Shown: in pieces, positions 1 through 12,525 of the stretch
How the letters are laid out: each line of letters begins with the position of its first letter
Position numbering within the stretch: position 1 is the stretch's first letter
From: Trema orientale
Lineage: Eukaryota; Streptophyta; Magnoliopsida; Rosales; Cannabaceae
Direction of reading: 5' to 3'
Length of the DNA stretch: 64,000 nt
Assembly (NCBI GenBank): GCA_002914845.1
Contig: JXTC01000050.1
Coordinates: 653,064 to 717,063 of the forward strand
Notes under the pieces: model-generated
Seen by the model: only the letters and a program-made list of their open reading frames with translations
What the model was told of the DNA's origin: nothing
Databases searched by the model: none
Made by a program: the position numbers and the translations under genes

Positions 1-242
1 TGGTAAAAGATAAGTACGTGAAAAAAAAAATAAACCGGTAGATCGAAGGGCGGTGAAAAAGTGAAGGACCACATCACCGTTTATTATATTGTAAGGATAC
101 GTTTCTTTTCCTTTTAACGATTTCTAACAATGAAGCAAACCTCAATTAAGAGCTAACTTAAAACTTATGCTTTGAGCTAATTAACTCGAAACAATTTCCT
201 TTTTCTCTAATTAGCCCAGCTTAACTAATTAACTAACTATAA
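1..242. other. 3' flank of AP1, no gene seen
   Basis: AT-rich sequence immediately downstream of the AP1 stop codon (the gene reads leftward). It presumably holds the AP1 3' UTR and polyadenylation region. No other feature can be supported. Confidence 0.4.
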
Positions 243-3200
243 CTAACATCCACCTTGCCCAAACCCAATTTTCCCACCCCCAATGTCGTAAATCACCTGC
301 AGCCTCTTCTGCTGCACATTCCCGAATATCGCCACGTCACCATCGTCCCCATTCGCGGCGAACGCCAGACACACCTGCGATATCTTCGATGCGAACAGTA
401 CCCCCGTCGAGTCCAGAACCACCGTGGCCCCACCCCCGAACGAGAAGCTGATCGTCGGGATCCTCACCGAATTGTACCCGCTCAGATCGTAACACGTGTC
501 CAGGATCGACAGGGCCGACGCCTTCGGGTAACCGAAGCTGCTCATCTGCTTCTGGAACTCCGAGCTCAGCGCTCCGTACGCGGTCGGCGGCAGCCGCGTG
601 ATGACGGTGCCGGAGTCGATGATCGTCCCCGCCGACTGGAAGATCGAGGCCGAGATCGAGAGCGTCTTCCCGCCGACGCTGATCCCGAGGACCTGGAGGC
701 CGTAGAACGACGCGCCGTTCGGGATGGTGGTGAGCGGCGTGTACTTGACGGATCTGGAGGCCCTGCGGTCGTTGCCGAGGGTCAGGTAGCCGGTTGAGCT
801 GGACGTGCTGGGGAGGCAGTAGGAGAAGTAGCGGTTGTACTTTTGGGCCGTTTGCTCTACGATGGAGAGTTTGTTTCGGCCCAGGCCCAATAGGCCCGCG
901 GAGCCCCCGAAGAGGCCTTGGTTGTTTTGGCCGCAGCCGAAGAGGACGTTGTCGATGACGGCGGAGGATGTGAGGGTCAGTCTTTCTTTGCCGAAGTACC
1001 CGACGGAGAAGGATTGGTCGCCGTACTGGATCCCGTAAATGCACGTGGATGTGCCCGAAGAGCAGCCTGGTGTGATGCCTGAAATTTTTTTGTTGTAAAA
1101 TAACCAATTAATTTCAAGAATTAATTATTTTCTCATTTCTTTCTATTATTTCATTAATTTAGAGCTATATTTTTCTTTTGAATAATGAAATCATGAGCAT
1201 ACATATAAAAGAAGGGAAAATATGTGAAGGTAATTTGTTAGTTTTACATTTTTCTAGAAAAAAAAAGGGGAAAAAAAAGGAAAGTTTTATGTTTTACATT
1301 TTCTGAATTTCATCAGATCATATGCCAAATGACAATTTTTTTTTTTTAAAAAAAAAATGGCACATAGTATAAACTTCCCCTAATTACCAAATTTGAAGTA
1401 TGTGGACAAATATTTGCATTAAAAATTAAAGTGGTCACAGATTTAGTTTTGGCTTTTAACTACAATTCTGTTTAAAAATGTTATTTGTTAACCTCTCAAT
1501 CCACATGAAAATGTTGACGTTTGAGGTTAATTCTCTCGTACCTACCTTTAAAAGAAAATACAGACTGAAAAAATTGACAATATTCTAAATATTAAATAAT
1601 TAAAATTTTTAGAGAAAGTTCGGATTTTTGAAAGTCAATCAATTTCGGATACTAATCATGCGGCCGAACATTTTTTTATTTATTTCTCTCTATTGTTTTG
1701 AAGTGAGACGACAACATAGACATAGTTGATACCAAAATTTTTGCTAGTATATATTGCACATGGGATTTGAATAAATGTGTATGTTTGACTCGAATTAACT
1801 ATTGAAATAAATAAGAAGAAGGAAATTAATTATTACCTGTGGCGGATTTGAGCTGGCTGCAATCCGCGGAGTTACAGGAAACATTGGCGTAAGAAGTTGA
1901 CTTGGAGGGGTCAAAGATAGTCTCCTTTTGGTTGTAGCATGACTTGGCACAAGGCTCACATTGGGTCCAAGTGATGTCGCTGCCAGTGTCAAATATGAGA
2001 GAAAGGTCTGTTTTGGGTGTGCCTAGGCCCACCGTCACTATGTAGTTGCCGGAGCTCACGACGGCCCCCGACTTGGCCGGAAGCGTGGTGGAGTCCTCCT
2101 GATATCTCGGGTTGTCATCGTCGATGGCGGCGGTGGCAGCCACCGATTTCCCGGAAAGGCGAGAGTGGATGGAGTTGACCCTTGTTTGGTCTTGTTGGAG
2201 AATTTGAGCGTGATCAGGTTTGGCTTGGAGTTGGGAGCATGGGCCATGCTTGTGTACCACTTTCAACGTTGCCTCGTTGTTAGGCACTATATATTGAATT
2301 TTGCACATAAAAATCAATGATAAGGGACGACTTAATTCCACACTTTTGTCCTACTTTATATATTTGTATATTAATATAACATAATATACGTCATAAAAGG
2401 TGGAAAGTAGATATTGTGATCAACTGAAAATGTTGAAAAATATATTGGTTTATGAAAGCAGCTGTGAAAGTTGATATGAGAAAAGACATCAATTGAATTG
2501 TTTTTGGAACCCAATTAAATATTATGAATCGAGAAGTTCTCAGTCCTTTGAGTTCATAATTACCTTTTACATATATAGCAATATGCATCGTATTTTTCAG
2601 ATTTGTTTTCCTTTATATATATATATATATATATATTGTTGCACTGTCATACATATAGAATTAAGACTAAAGAACCTCTTTACATTGATGGATTTGTACT
2701 ATACTCCTTATGTGGTCTCCCACAGGGGAAAGAAAAAAGTGATACAAACAACAATTATTCATAATAAGTGAGTAATATTATGAAACTGTGGTTCCACTTC
2801 CAGAGATAACCTATATATATATACCTATTGGATTGGGAATATATATATATACAGACATATATTACCCATTACCCATACCTCTTAATAGGATGTTAATTTG
2901 AATCCTCCCGTAAGTCCCAACTAGAATTACTAATGCGTAATACAATTAGTTTGGTATGGTTCATTTTCTAGTTCAATTTGAAATTAAATAAGAGATATAC
3001 AATCAAACAGTCTTAATACGGTTGGAGACTTTGTTGGATAAGACAATACAACTGTTTTCTTTTTTCTTTTTGTTTTCTTGTGACTCTGAAATCTTAACCC
3101 GTGACTATTTTACAAGTATTTTCAACCATAAATGACAGACATGCATGAACGAAAAACACTTTCTTGTAGTATATGGTTTGTCACATTTATTGAAGCCTCT

Positions 3201-4462
3201 ACTTGCCAGTTTGGTCGACCGATTCTGTTAAGAAAGTGCTCTATTACATTGCTTATATATCGAATTAAAATAGTATGTCTCAACCCCAAAATTAGCGTAA
3301 AAGAAGATAGCAACCTTTGTGTAAGAAATTACACTTCCTTGTGTTACATTCGTATATGTAACAAAACTTACTTTTGCAAATAAATCTGAAAGCCAGCTCA
3401 AAGTTATGCATCTTTGATGTATGCATGACAACTAATAACCCTTCCCACCAATGAAAATGTTATATATGGTTGTATATGATAAATCATCATTATGGGAAAA
3501 ATGCAAACTATTACAGGACCCACACGATGATGCCTACTTTATAATATATATATATACATATATATAATTTTCAAATAGATTAGTAAAATTATTCACTAAA
3601 TGCCATTGTTATATGGAACCTTTCCCTTTCCTTTTGGTGGTCCAGGGATGAATATAAAATATAAAATAAGGCGCCTAATCTTCTGGCCATGAATGATCTG
3701 ATAAAAAGGGATAAATTATACTAATGATTTTGATTAGAAAAAATTATACTAATTGGGCCTAAATCGGAAAAGAATCTCTTTGACAAACTAAATATCAAAT
3801 AGTACATTTACAAAGTATATTCATCACATTCATAAATTTATACTTATTCCGAAAGTAGTTTTTTGTAAACAAAAAAAGGAGTAAAAGAAGATAACTATCA
3901 GAGAAATAACAACTCGTTAGAATCACTGCCAGAAGAACAAATTTAGATTTTATAAACCCTGCAAATGCAGGTGATAAAGGTAGATATATATATATTATAC
4001 AGTTTAATGGTTCGATATATAAATATATAGCGTGTATATATATATATATATATACAACCTTTTTCTCAGGAGACCCATAAGTTAATATTAACTCGAATAA
4101 TTACATAATAAACTTGAAGATTAGTGAGAAAATTATAAAGAAGTTTAGTATGAATATATTTGATCTGTTTTAACCAATTATGTAAACAGATAACTTGTTG
4201 GAAGGGTATAATTGCAATATAAATATATTAAAATATAAAAGAGAAGATGTTAATAACCTATGGATGAGGGGCTGCAACTAGACGCCGGCAATAGAGAGGT
4301 GAGTTGAACAGTGTAAGTACGCAGTTGAGATCGGTGACTTTGTGTGGACTCATGAGTCTGTTTTGCTTGCAAAGCCAAACCTTTCTCGAGAGAGAAAAAA
4401 AGGCAAAGAGAAATGAAAAAAGAGCTAATGAGGAAGGAGGCAGAGGAAATGGGAAGGGCCAT
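243..4462 (-). CDS. AP1: secreted aspartyl protease, AED1/nepenthesin-like (peptidase A1)
   Basis: Three exons: 4462-4258, 2286-1837 and 1078-243, joined at GT-AG borders in phase 1. The total is 1491 nt, giving 496 aa, a normal length for the family. ATG at 4462 is chosen because the more upstream in-frame codon (4492) is GTG. Exon 1 encodes a signal-peptide-like start (MALPISS, then a hydrophobic stretch). Exon 2 carries the family motif VVHKHGPC, then SGNYIVTVGLGTPK and the first catalytic signature DTGS (about residues 168-171). Exon 3 carries GIQYGDQSFSVGYF, FGCGQNNQGLF and the second signature DSGT (about 373-376) followed by VITRLPP. It ends IFGNVQQ...IGFGQGGC. All expected catalytic residues and many cysteines are present, so an active apoplastic endopeptidase is inferred. 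Arabidopsis AED1 relatives are linked to EDS1/salicylate defence signalling (family knowledge). A TATA box lies at 4528-4533. No frame break was seen. Confidence 0.93.
2287..4257 (-). other. AP1 intron 1
   Basis: Intron of 1971 bp between the signal-peptide exon and the catalytic exon. It contains several (TA)n runs (about 2614-2636, 2812-2822, 4035-4054) and a fragment reading ACCTATTGGATTGGGAA at 2826-2842. That fragment matches the terminus of the short inverted-repeat element found whole at 15777-16012. No coding content was seen. AP2 has an intron at the same position, of 1063 bp. Confidence 0.7.
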
Positions 4463-7400
4463 TATTGGATGATTAATTTTGGTCTTTCCCACAAAATTAT
4501 GGAGCTCTTGAACCGCACTTTCTACCCTTTATAAGCAAGCTAATTGGACATACCCTTGGAAAACCATTTCTTACACGTCACTTATTATGTAATAATCCAT
4601 TTTTCGGATACTTCAAATCAGTTCTATGCCAAAAAAAAAAAAAAAAATTTAGCTAAATATCATCTGTGGTACTGATTATTATGACAAAATTAAATATTTT
4701 TCATGTAATATTATGTAGAACCTTGAATAATAATTTGAGTTTGTTAATTATTTAAAAATTAAAAGAAAAAAAAACAAAACAAAACAAAAGAAGCTCAGTT
4801 TGATATGTTTTGCCTGGTTTTATGTGGGACCAGAGTTTGGCAATCTGAATGGAGTCGCGGCCAATACAGCGGTTGGCACTTAGCTATGTTAAGGGTACTA
4901 TTGTAATTCTAAGGAAGATTGATACTTTCTGCGGTTAAGGCTCGCTCAAGAGTCGAGTCCTTGGCACTCCTTGCCTCAATCTGCTGGAAATGGCGACTAG
5001 ACAAATGAGTGCGCCTGTGATGTAATTGACACATAAACACAAAAAGTGGAGATGTATACGTCTTCATTATTCAAGGCAGATAGTTTATTTATTTTTAGTT
5101 TATTATTATTTTTTAGACACTTTATTTATTATAAGGTAGATAAGTAACTTCTTTATACATAATATGATATAAAATAAAGCAAAACGCGCAGAGTAATAAC
5201 TTATGAGTTAGAGATTCCCTTTCTTGAGAAGAGTTAACTACTGTTATTAACAGTGCATCAATAACAAAATAATTAATTTTTATCAATTATTATTAAATTA
5301 TCAAATGACTTCCACTGAAAATAGTTAATTTTGTTCCCAAAATGGGCCCTGGTATTTTGATACGTTTAACATGATTATCTTTGTAAATGTAATTACGTGT
5401 ACTCATCAGTGTAATCTCTATCAATATTGGACACACCATTTCATATAAAATTCAATCAATGCCTTCTATGGCTAACCAATTGGTTACCCCAATAATGAAC
5501 CAAACAAAATGGGGGCCGCTCCTGAACCCACTGGCCACCGAAGAATATACACCGTGCCTTCCCTAAAAGGAAAAAAAATTCCAGGAAAACCAAGAAAACA
5601 TTACCTATAATATTGTTATTCTAGGAGAAAAAGAAGAGAACAATATAGGAATTAACAAGTACACATAGATTAGTATATATTACGGTTTAGTTATTAACCA
5701 TAATATTATTTTACCCATGATCGTGTGTACTACCCCACTAAACTTGAAGATAATTGAACACAAAACATCTTTCCTCTATCTCAAAATGTCTTCTTTTATA
5801 CTTTCTTTCGCACATATCAACCAATATAATCATCGAATCAGGAAGCGATTGGTTCAACCGATATTTAAGCCCTCAAAAATTTGAAAACATATCAATTGAA
5901 AGATATATAATCAGTAGTTTTCAGCTTCAATATCCAATCCTCTATTAAAAAGTTGAAATTGTCTAGACCAAAATATGCCACGTGTCAAGACTGGAGAAGT
6001 CCTTGTCAAGCACAATGTGAAACCATGGATTGAAACCATGCACCACACTCTTTCCCTGGAGGGATTTTAGTGGGAATTGGGTCCACTCTACCCGCTGAAT
6101 TGCGGCCCTGCAGTGGTGCAATGTTTTCAGAATCACAGTTAGTAATTGTATATACCTCACATTTCATAATATCACATCATGACAGTTCTTTTTGAATTTA
6201 TAGATTAAATTATTTGGTTTCCTATGTCAGTTAATGAATGAGAAATATACATGAGATATCAACCAATTAGAACATCAGTTAAGTTATTTTATTTTCTAGA
6301 TGTTAATACTGGGAAAAGTAAGACACATGACAATCGTCCTAAATTATCGGATGGTATCATATTACTTCCTTCGCATTTTAACATACATTTTGGATCCTAT
6401 AATAATTTCATTTTTGTATAGCTAGGGGAAATTGTAATCAAACATGTTTAAAGTTACTAAATTACCATTTTATATTTACATTTGTTTCTTCTACACCACA
6501 ATTCAAGGGGCAAAATAGTCTTTTTATAAAAGTAAACTATAATTAAATAACTAAACAGAGCAGAGATTTGTTGAATTGGAATAAGTTTATGGCGGAAAAA
6601 GAAGTAATAGGTTCTCTTTTGATTTATCTAATTATATTTTTATGATGAGTGAAGTCAATCACTTCTTTTTTCCATTGTCACTAACAATAAATTACGAATT
6701 GGGCCTTTGCTAGAATGAGAATTTTCAATTTTTCCTCCACCCTTCGTTGTAGACCGTTTTCAGTGGACTTGTGTATCTTCGATTAGTACCACTAGGGTCA
6801 CTACGTAGTCAATATAAAAATTTAGTAGCACTACTCTCATTTTAACGAACTTTTTTATTTTTGTTTTTGGAAAAAGTAAATTCTTTATTATAATAGATTT
6901 TTTTTTTTCGCTACAATAGAGGAGTAATACAATTCATAAATTCTCCATTAAAATTAATAGAAAAATTATGCTTAGCAAGTGTATATGAACCGCCCGATAA
7001 AACCAGCATACTATATGTTAATAAAGAATTAGCATAGCTAACAATAACAACAATAATAGGCATATAACTAGACAAGCTCACGGTATCCATAAGAATAAAC
7101 TTACAATCACTTTCAATTAAATGAATAGTAAATTCTGAACAGACTACAAGATCCAGATCTTCACGAAATATATTAGTAAGAGTTCATCCTTTATCATCTC
7201 CAACTTTAACATTAACTCAAATAAAATCCGACTTCATGAATAATAGAGTATATATGATGAATATCTCCTAAATCTAAAATGTAAAAAGTTGAGAGTTATA
7301 AGAAAACTATAGAAGATAAATAATTAATAAAAATAAAACAAAATCTTCACAAATCTAAAATATAGTAAGACAAATTTCCTCTAAAAATATATTTATAGGG

Positions 7401-7836
7401 ACAAAGTACTTCACACCAGTAAAAGAGTTATTAAAGAAAAAGACCATGGGAATAAATAAAAAACTGAGGAAATTCTATCAAAATGGAAGATCAACAGAGG
7501 ATCTCACTCTCCAATAAAGTAGAAACAAGGAAAGAAAAAAGTGGAGAGGAAAGATGATGATTTGGAGAGAGGGGCTAAGATTTTTAAATTGTGTAGTATT
7601 TTATTTTAACAAACAAGCGTACAAAATATATGCTTTGAAATAACTAATGATATTTATTTATTTTTGGAGTAAGTGTGGTACCAATTAGACTAACTCTGTG
7701 ACCATATTAACTATGTGTATTTATATGTAAATGCATGTATATATATATGTTGATTAATACTAGGAATCTCATCTTATATACCAACCAAAACTTATTGTAA
7801 ATAAATTTGGATAATATTCACCAATTGTATAGTTTC
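4463..7836. other. AP1 upstream intergenic region
   Basis: AT-rich sequence. Apart from the AP1 promoter, no gene, RNA or bounded repeat could be recognised. A slightly GC-richer patch near 5980-6110 contains CACGTG at about 5980, but it has no coding frame or match within the window. Confidence 0.35.
4528..4533 (-). promoter_or_regulatory. TATA box of AP1
   Basis: On the minus strand TTATAAAGGG lies 66 bp upstream of the AP1 ATG. The same context (TTATAAAAGGGCTAACC in AP2) sits at the corresponding place upstream of AP2 and of the exon-1 relic near 50.4 kb, which supports it as the core promoter. Confidence 0.6.
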
Positions 7837-8633
7837 TGTTGGGGGATGATTTTCCCAACATGTCCAAGAAAACGATATAACATGATATCGACCAAGAACG
7901 ACATCGTTCCCAACTGATCTCTCTAACCGACCAAAATGGAGCCGTACCACACCACGAGGGAGGGCTGTGGAAAGGAAGCTACAAAGCCACGCCCATTAAG
8001 GTAAGACCCTTGTGGTCGGATTTTATGCTACTGTCCGAACAGACCCTAAACGAAAGACCAGTAAGATCAAGAAATAGCCGACCAAAGCCGTAGTAACATG
8101 AGTCCGACCAAGGTAAGGAATAAAGGAGATACGGACCCGGGAGAAGCTGACATCTGGTCCAATCACTCACATACGCCCGTACAAGCGGATACGTAAGATC
8201 CCTTCCTGCCTTTGCAAGGACACGTGGATATCAACCCTAATCTCTGGGGGACCATTTTCCAGGGACACGTGGACATTAACCCTAGCTTTTGGGGGACCAC
8301 AGAACCACTATAAATAACCCCATAATCACCTGAAAGAGGTAAGCCGCCACAAGTCCCAAAAACCCTATTTGCCTTTTCTCCTCTCATCATCATCATTTAT
8401 TATAGTATCACTATTCCATCGAAGGAATCGCTAATCATTTTTTCTGTTGAGGAGATTTGGCAGGTACCACACCGGTACCACCCATTACTAGTCGGTGAAA
8501 AGTCTAGGCACAGTCTTCTTCAAGGCTGTACGGACCACACCTACATCAAATCTGGGTTTTAGACTCCTTTGAGAGAGAACCACTCAAGGGCGCGTGGTGC
8601 GCGTTGGGTCACGGACTAAAATCCACACCAACA
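7837..8633 (+). mobile_element. Solo LTR (797 bp), TSD GTTTC
   Basis: Starts TGTTGGGGGATGATTTTCCC and ends AAAATCCACACCAACA, with the 5'-TG...CA-3' termini of LTRs. It is flanked by the 5-bp direct repeat GTTTC at 7832-7836 and 8634-8638. No internal domain or second LTR is present, so it is a solo LTR left by recombination. It is clearly GC-richer than its surroundings. It carries its own promoter-like block: a TATA box CTATAAAT at 8308-8315 and, just upstream, two tandem ~45-bp copies (about 8216-8260 and 8261-8305), each with GGACACGTGG and ending TGGGGGACC. Confidence 0.88.
8216..8315 (+). promoter_or_regulatory. LTR promoter block: duplicated G-box plus TATA
   Basis: Two direct repeats each carry an ACACGTGG G-box core, followed within about 10 bp by CTATAAATA. 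CACGTG is bound by plant bZIP and bHLH factors (established). An inducible LTR promoter is inferred only. Confidence 0.5.
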
Positions 8634-8638
8634 GTTTC

Positions 8639-10598
8639 AAATCATATCATATTACTACACCAGATGGTATTAAAAGAGTGAGATATGAGGTTAAGGCAAT
8701 ACTATGCATAATATATACTATATATTCATATATTTATGTATTAAACAATATGTCGTATGACCAATAAATAGTAGCCACGTTTACCTTTTTTTTGTAACTA
8801 CTCCTTTTAGTGGTCACGTATGTCATCAAATTCTGAGTGTTTGGACAAGGAAAAGAAAATTTGTGACCTTATCATACTTTGTATCTTCTTCTTTTTTAGT
8901 CTTATCACCTCTTTGTTTCGTTCATGTTATGCTAATTGGTTGGATTTATGTATATGTTGTGTTAAAAAGGTTTTCTATATATATATATATTACTAATTAT
9001 ATATAGCTATTTTATTTATGTAGTTTTTTTTTTCTTTTAAAAGAATTCTAGCATACAATTTTTGACCTTTGAATTCATTTGGCTTAAGTGGCGTAACAAT
9101 GGACGACCTTCATCTTAAGTGGAATTACCCGCACACCAAGGTTGATAAATATATGAATATTTGTAATTGTCTCCTAAAATGGGGCTTGCTCACATGTAAT
9201 TATTGCCCAATCCACCAATACTTCTTGTCGATCATTAACCAACTTTGGTTGTATGGTGTCTAACTGCCAAACCCGTATATATTTCCACTAGAAGAAGAAA
9301 TCATTTGAGGGAGATACATATAGACTCATAAATGTTCATAAATCATATATCCTCCATATGGTTCTTGCTTTATTATTTATTGACTGAGAATATAATCTAA
9401 TTACGAAGTCAATTAGTTTTATAGCAAAAGAAATGATTTAGAAGTAGTGTGCGTTAATAATTAAACTTTTTTTATTATGTCGGTTTAAATATTATTGGTC
9501 GATCTATGCATATAATACAACTCAAGTACAGTACTGTTATTCTTCTCATGTACAAATCTTTGTAATAACTAATTAAAAAGTGGATTCCCCCCAATCCCAA
9601 AAAAAATGTGCTAAGGATCAATTCAACAATAATATTAATAATTAAATTGAAATGTGAAGTCATTAATTATAGGATATCGATCTTTCAATACAAATTTCAA
9701 AATTTGATCTTCTAACATTCTACTATATGTTAATTAAAGTTTACCTAAGATATTATACTACTATAAAATTGTCCAACATTAAATTTTATACTTCAAATTT
9801 TAATATTAATATTGTTGCTATTAGCTAGTTCATTTGAAGAATCAGCAATATTATATATATAGGCATATATGATATTGATATTATATAAATGAAACCATGT
9901 ATATTGCCCCGACTTGTGATCAAATTGCTGGAGTCCACTAAAAATTTCCCACCCATTGATTAGATTATTGGAATAATAATATATAATCACCATAATCTCA
10001 CACAAGAAAATATCGAGTCCACCAATGTCAATAATCCAATGAAATAGAAAGTGCTCTAAGGCCTGTTGCCAGGGCGAAAAATATAAGTGGTCCGCTGACT
10101 TAGAAAACCACCAAATTTAGCACATACGACACTCCACACTATATGATATCCGTGACCAGACTGAAAAAAGGATCAGCCTACAGATTAACTCAACTCTTTT
10201 CCGTTTTTTCTTTTTTTGAGGGAAATATGACTCTTTAGTTGCTTATAATTGAAAGTTGAAAGAAACTTGTTATTAATCACTACTAATTACATGCCGTGGT
10301 TGATTAAAATTTTATTGGGCTACATCATTGTATGGTATGGACACATGATAAGAAACTGTTACCAGCAATTGAAGATCACATCATGTGGGGGGTATGTCAC
10401 CTGTTGGAGTAGTAAATAGTATATTCCTGAAGTTGAAAGCCAGTACACTTTTCTCCTACTACATAATACAAAAGTGGCGGTTTGGTGGGTCTTGTAACAA
10501 GCTTTTCATTCATATATAATTGTTCTCATTAACTATATACCTAATTGGAATATTGTTTAACAAGTTGTGATGCATCATATTATAGCTTGATATTTTTG

Positions 10599-10643
<45 letters not shown>

Positions 10644-12360
10644 GGATCTTGTTGCTGTAGGGCAAACAACTTGTTGTGTGTAGTGGAAGAAAGCTGGAAT
10701 CTATCCCAAAATATGAGAAGGGGAGAGAGAAATTAACTTGATTGGTTAACTGCTTCTTATCATTTCTATAAAATTTTCAACGCTTCTCAATATTTTTGGA
10801 AAGAAAGGGATCTATTATTTGCTTTCTTTTTTCAGGGTCAAATTTCTTTCTCCATTTTCCATTGTCTAAAGGTATAAAAGCATTGAAATTAATGAGAACC
10901 TTTTTAGGGAAAAATAAATAAATAAATATTAGGTGTACATGCGATAACAAATCGCATACATCATCATACTTTAAACAAGATTGCTTACCTATAGCTAGTT
11001 CTCAAGAAATAAAAGATTATGCTACATCTCTGCATTTATATATATAGGCCCAATCCAATTTTGTGATATGAGAAAACTTGGTATTTTGTAAAAAGATGAA
11101 GGAAGAAATGTGCTAGAAATTAATTTTTATTAAAAAAAAAGTGGAGAAAGAAAGGGAAAAAGAAAAAGAAACATAGGGATGTCTAGTATTAGGGCAAATT
11201 ACAAGGTTCAATATCCTTGGAATATCATACACACATTAGGGAAAGAATCGAACTTCTTATCCACATACTTAATCTTATAATTCCGAAAGAAAATTATTTC
11301 ATAGAAGAGACAAAGAAGGTTCCAATCACGGCAGCTTGCACGATATGGAGTCTATAAAAGGTCCACCAGTGTTCTTTTTATTTTCTTCATATTCACACCC
11401 TTTAGGTCTTCTGTCGTTGAGTTTATCCTCTATTACGTTGTATATGGCCACTATCAAGTATAGATTCTATAATATATATATATATATACACAGATACATA
11501 CAAAAGCGGCATGCCTACTAAAGATTCTTTAATAAATAAATAGAAAATATTCTTTTTAATAATTTGCTAACTCCTCCTATATATATATGTAGCTATCAAT
11601 TAAAAACGACATACACACTGGGCGAGGTTCTCACTCAGGAACCCTCCTTTTAGCAAAACGGAAGTGACCCATCTAGCAAGCTAGCTATAAGAGCAACTCA
11701 ATGCGATGATATTTTTATCGTGTTGATGTTATAATTTAGCATATAGCACAGAAATTCTCCTCCAATATAGTGCTATATTTATTGTATCAAATTTAAAATA
11801 TGCTATATGTGGTCTCAAAATATATTATCAAGTATAGCATAATGTTGTAATTTTTAAGAATTAAAATCCAAATTTTTCAATGTTCTAATAATTATTTATA
11901 TACTAATTTATATACTTTTTTATACTCAACTAAATCACAAAATTAACTATCATAACCTAATAATAAATTAAAAGTAGCATTTTAAGCAGTAATTTTTCCA
12001 AAGCGATCGAATTTTTACTCTGGTACGAATGCAAGAGTAATTTTGGATTTTTAATATTTTTCATATGCAAAATGTCTCTTTTTGTAAATGAATTATAATT
12101 TGTCCTATATTTCAGACCTTAAATTAATTATAGGGTCAAAGTTATAATGTTGCCCCATAAATGTGGTTATACTAAAATTAGGCGCACATATCTTGTCATA
12201 TTTTTCACGAAAGGAACAAATCAACCCTAGAAGTCAATAAAATTCCCTTACAAGCTAGAGAAAAACTAAAATGTTCATGTACATCCACGTATAGAACATG
12301 TACATGCACATGTTTATATACATCGTCTTAAAAATAAAAATAAAATAAAAAGGCCACAAT
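8639..12360. other. Intergenic, no gene recognised
   Basis: AT-rich spacer with short (TA)n tracts and one GA microsatellite. Short open frames here show no family signature and no codon-like pattern. No bounded transposon could be defined. Confidence 0.35.
10602..10640. repeat. (GA)n microsatellite
   Basis: Uninterrupted AG/GA dinucleotide run of about 39 bp. Confidence 0.95.
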
Positions 12361-12525
12361 AGAAACCTTGGCATGAATAAAACATTCCGAGGATTGAAAA
12401 TTAAATTGTTTCTTTTTGTTTATATTGGAGGGAACATGGTTGGCACTGAATCCAAGTGAGAGAGCTCCTAGTTTCAAATAATATACTGGAGATAGTTGTC
12501 TCTTTGGACTGCCAATACGCGCCAA
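12361..12525 (-). pseudogene. Aspartyl-protease exon-2 fragment (AP relic)
   Basis: On the minus strand this stretch aligns at DNA level with exon 2 of AP2 (about 33200-33365). It retains the codons for IGSPK, then SSLTWIQCQPC, and further on the segment ending TATGCCAA. Indels shift the frame, and the bases for the catalytic DTGS motif are scrambled. Homology ends abruptly on both sides, so only part of one exon survives. It lies between AP1 and AP2 in the same orientation and is best read as a dead member of the tandem array. Confidence 0.72.

Noticed and set aside
255..1107. Long open frames on both strands overlapping the AP1 last exon
   Set aside because: They are shadow frames in a GC-rich exon. 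The minus-strand frame ending at 243 carries the aspartyl-protease motifs; the others show only Arg/Pro-rich composition.
5963..6160. Possible AP fragment (minus-strand VVHGFNPW-like reading)
   Set aside because: Only a superficial resemblance to the VVHKHGPC motif. The surrounding DNA does not align with AP1 or AP2 exon 2.
9069..9263. 64-codon frame in the 8.6-12.4-kb spacer
   Set aside because: No family signature, no splice partner and no homologous copy in the duplicated spacers. Length is compatible with chance.
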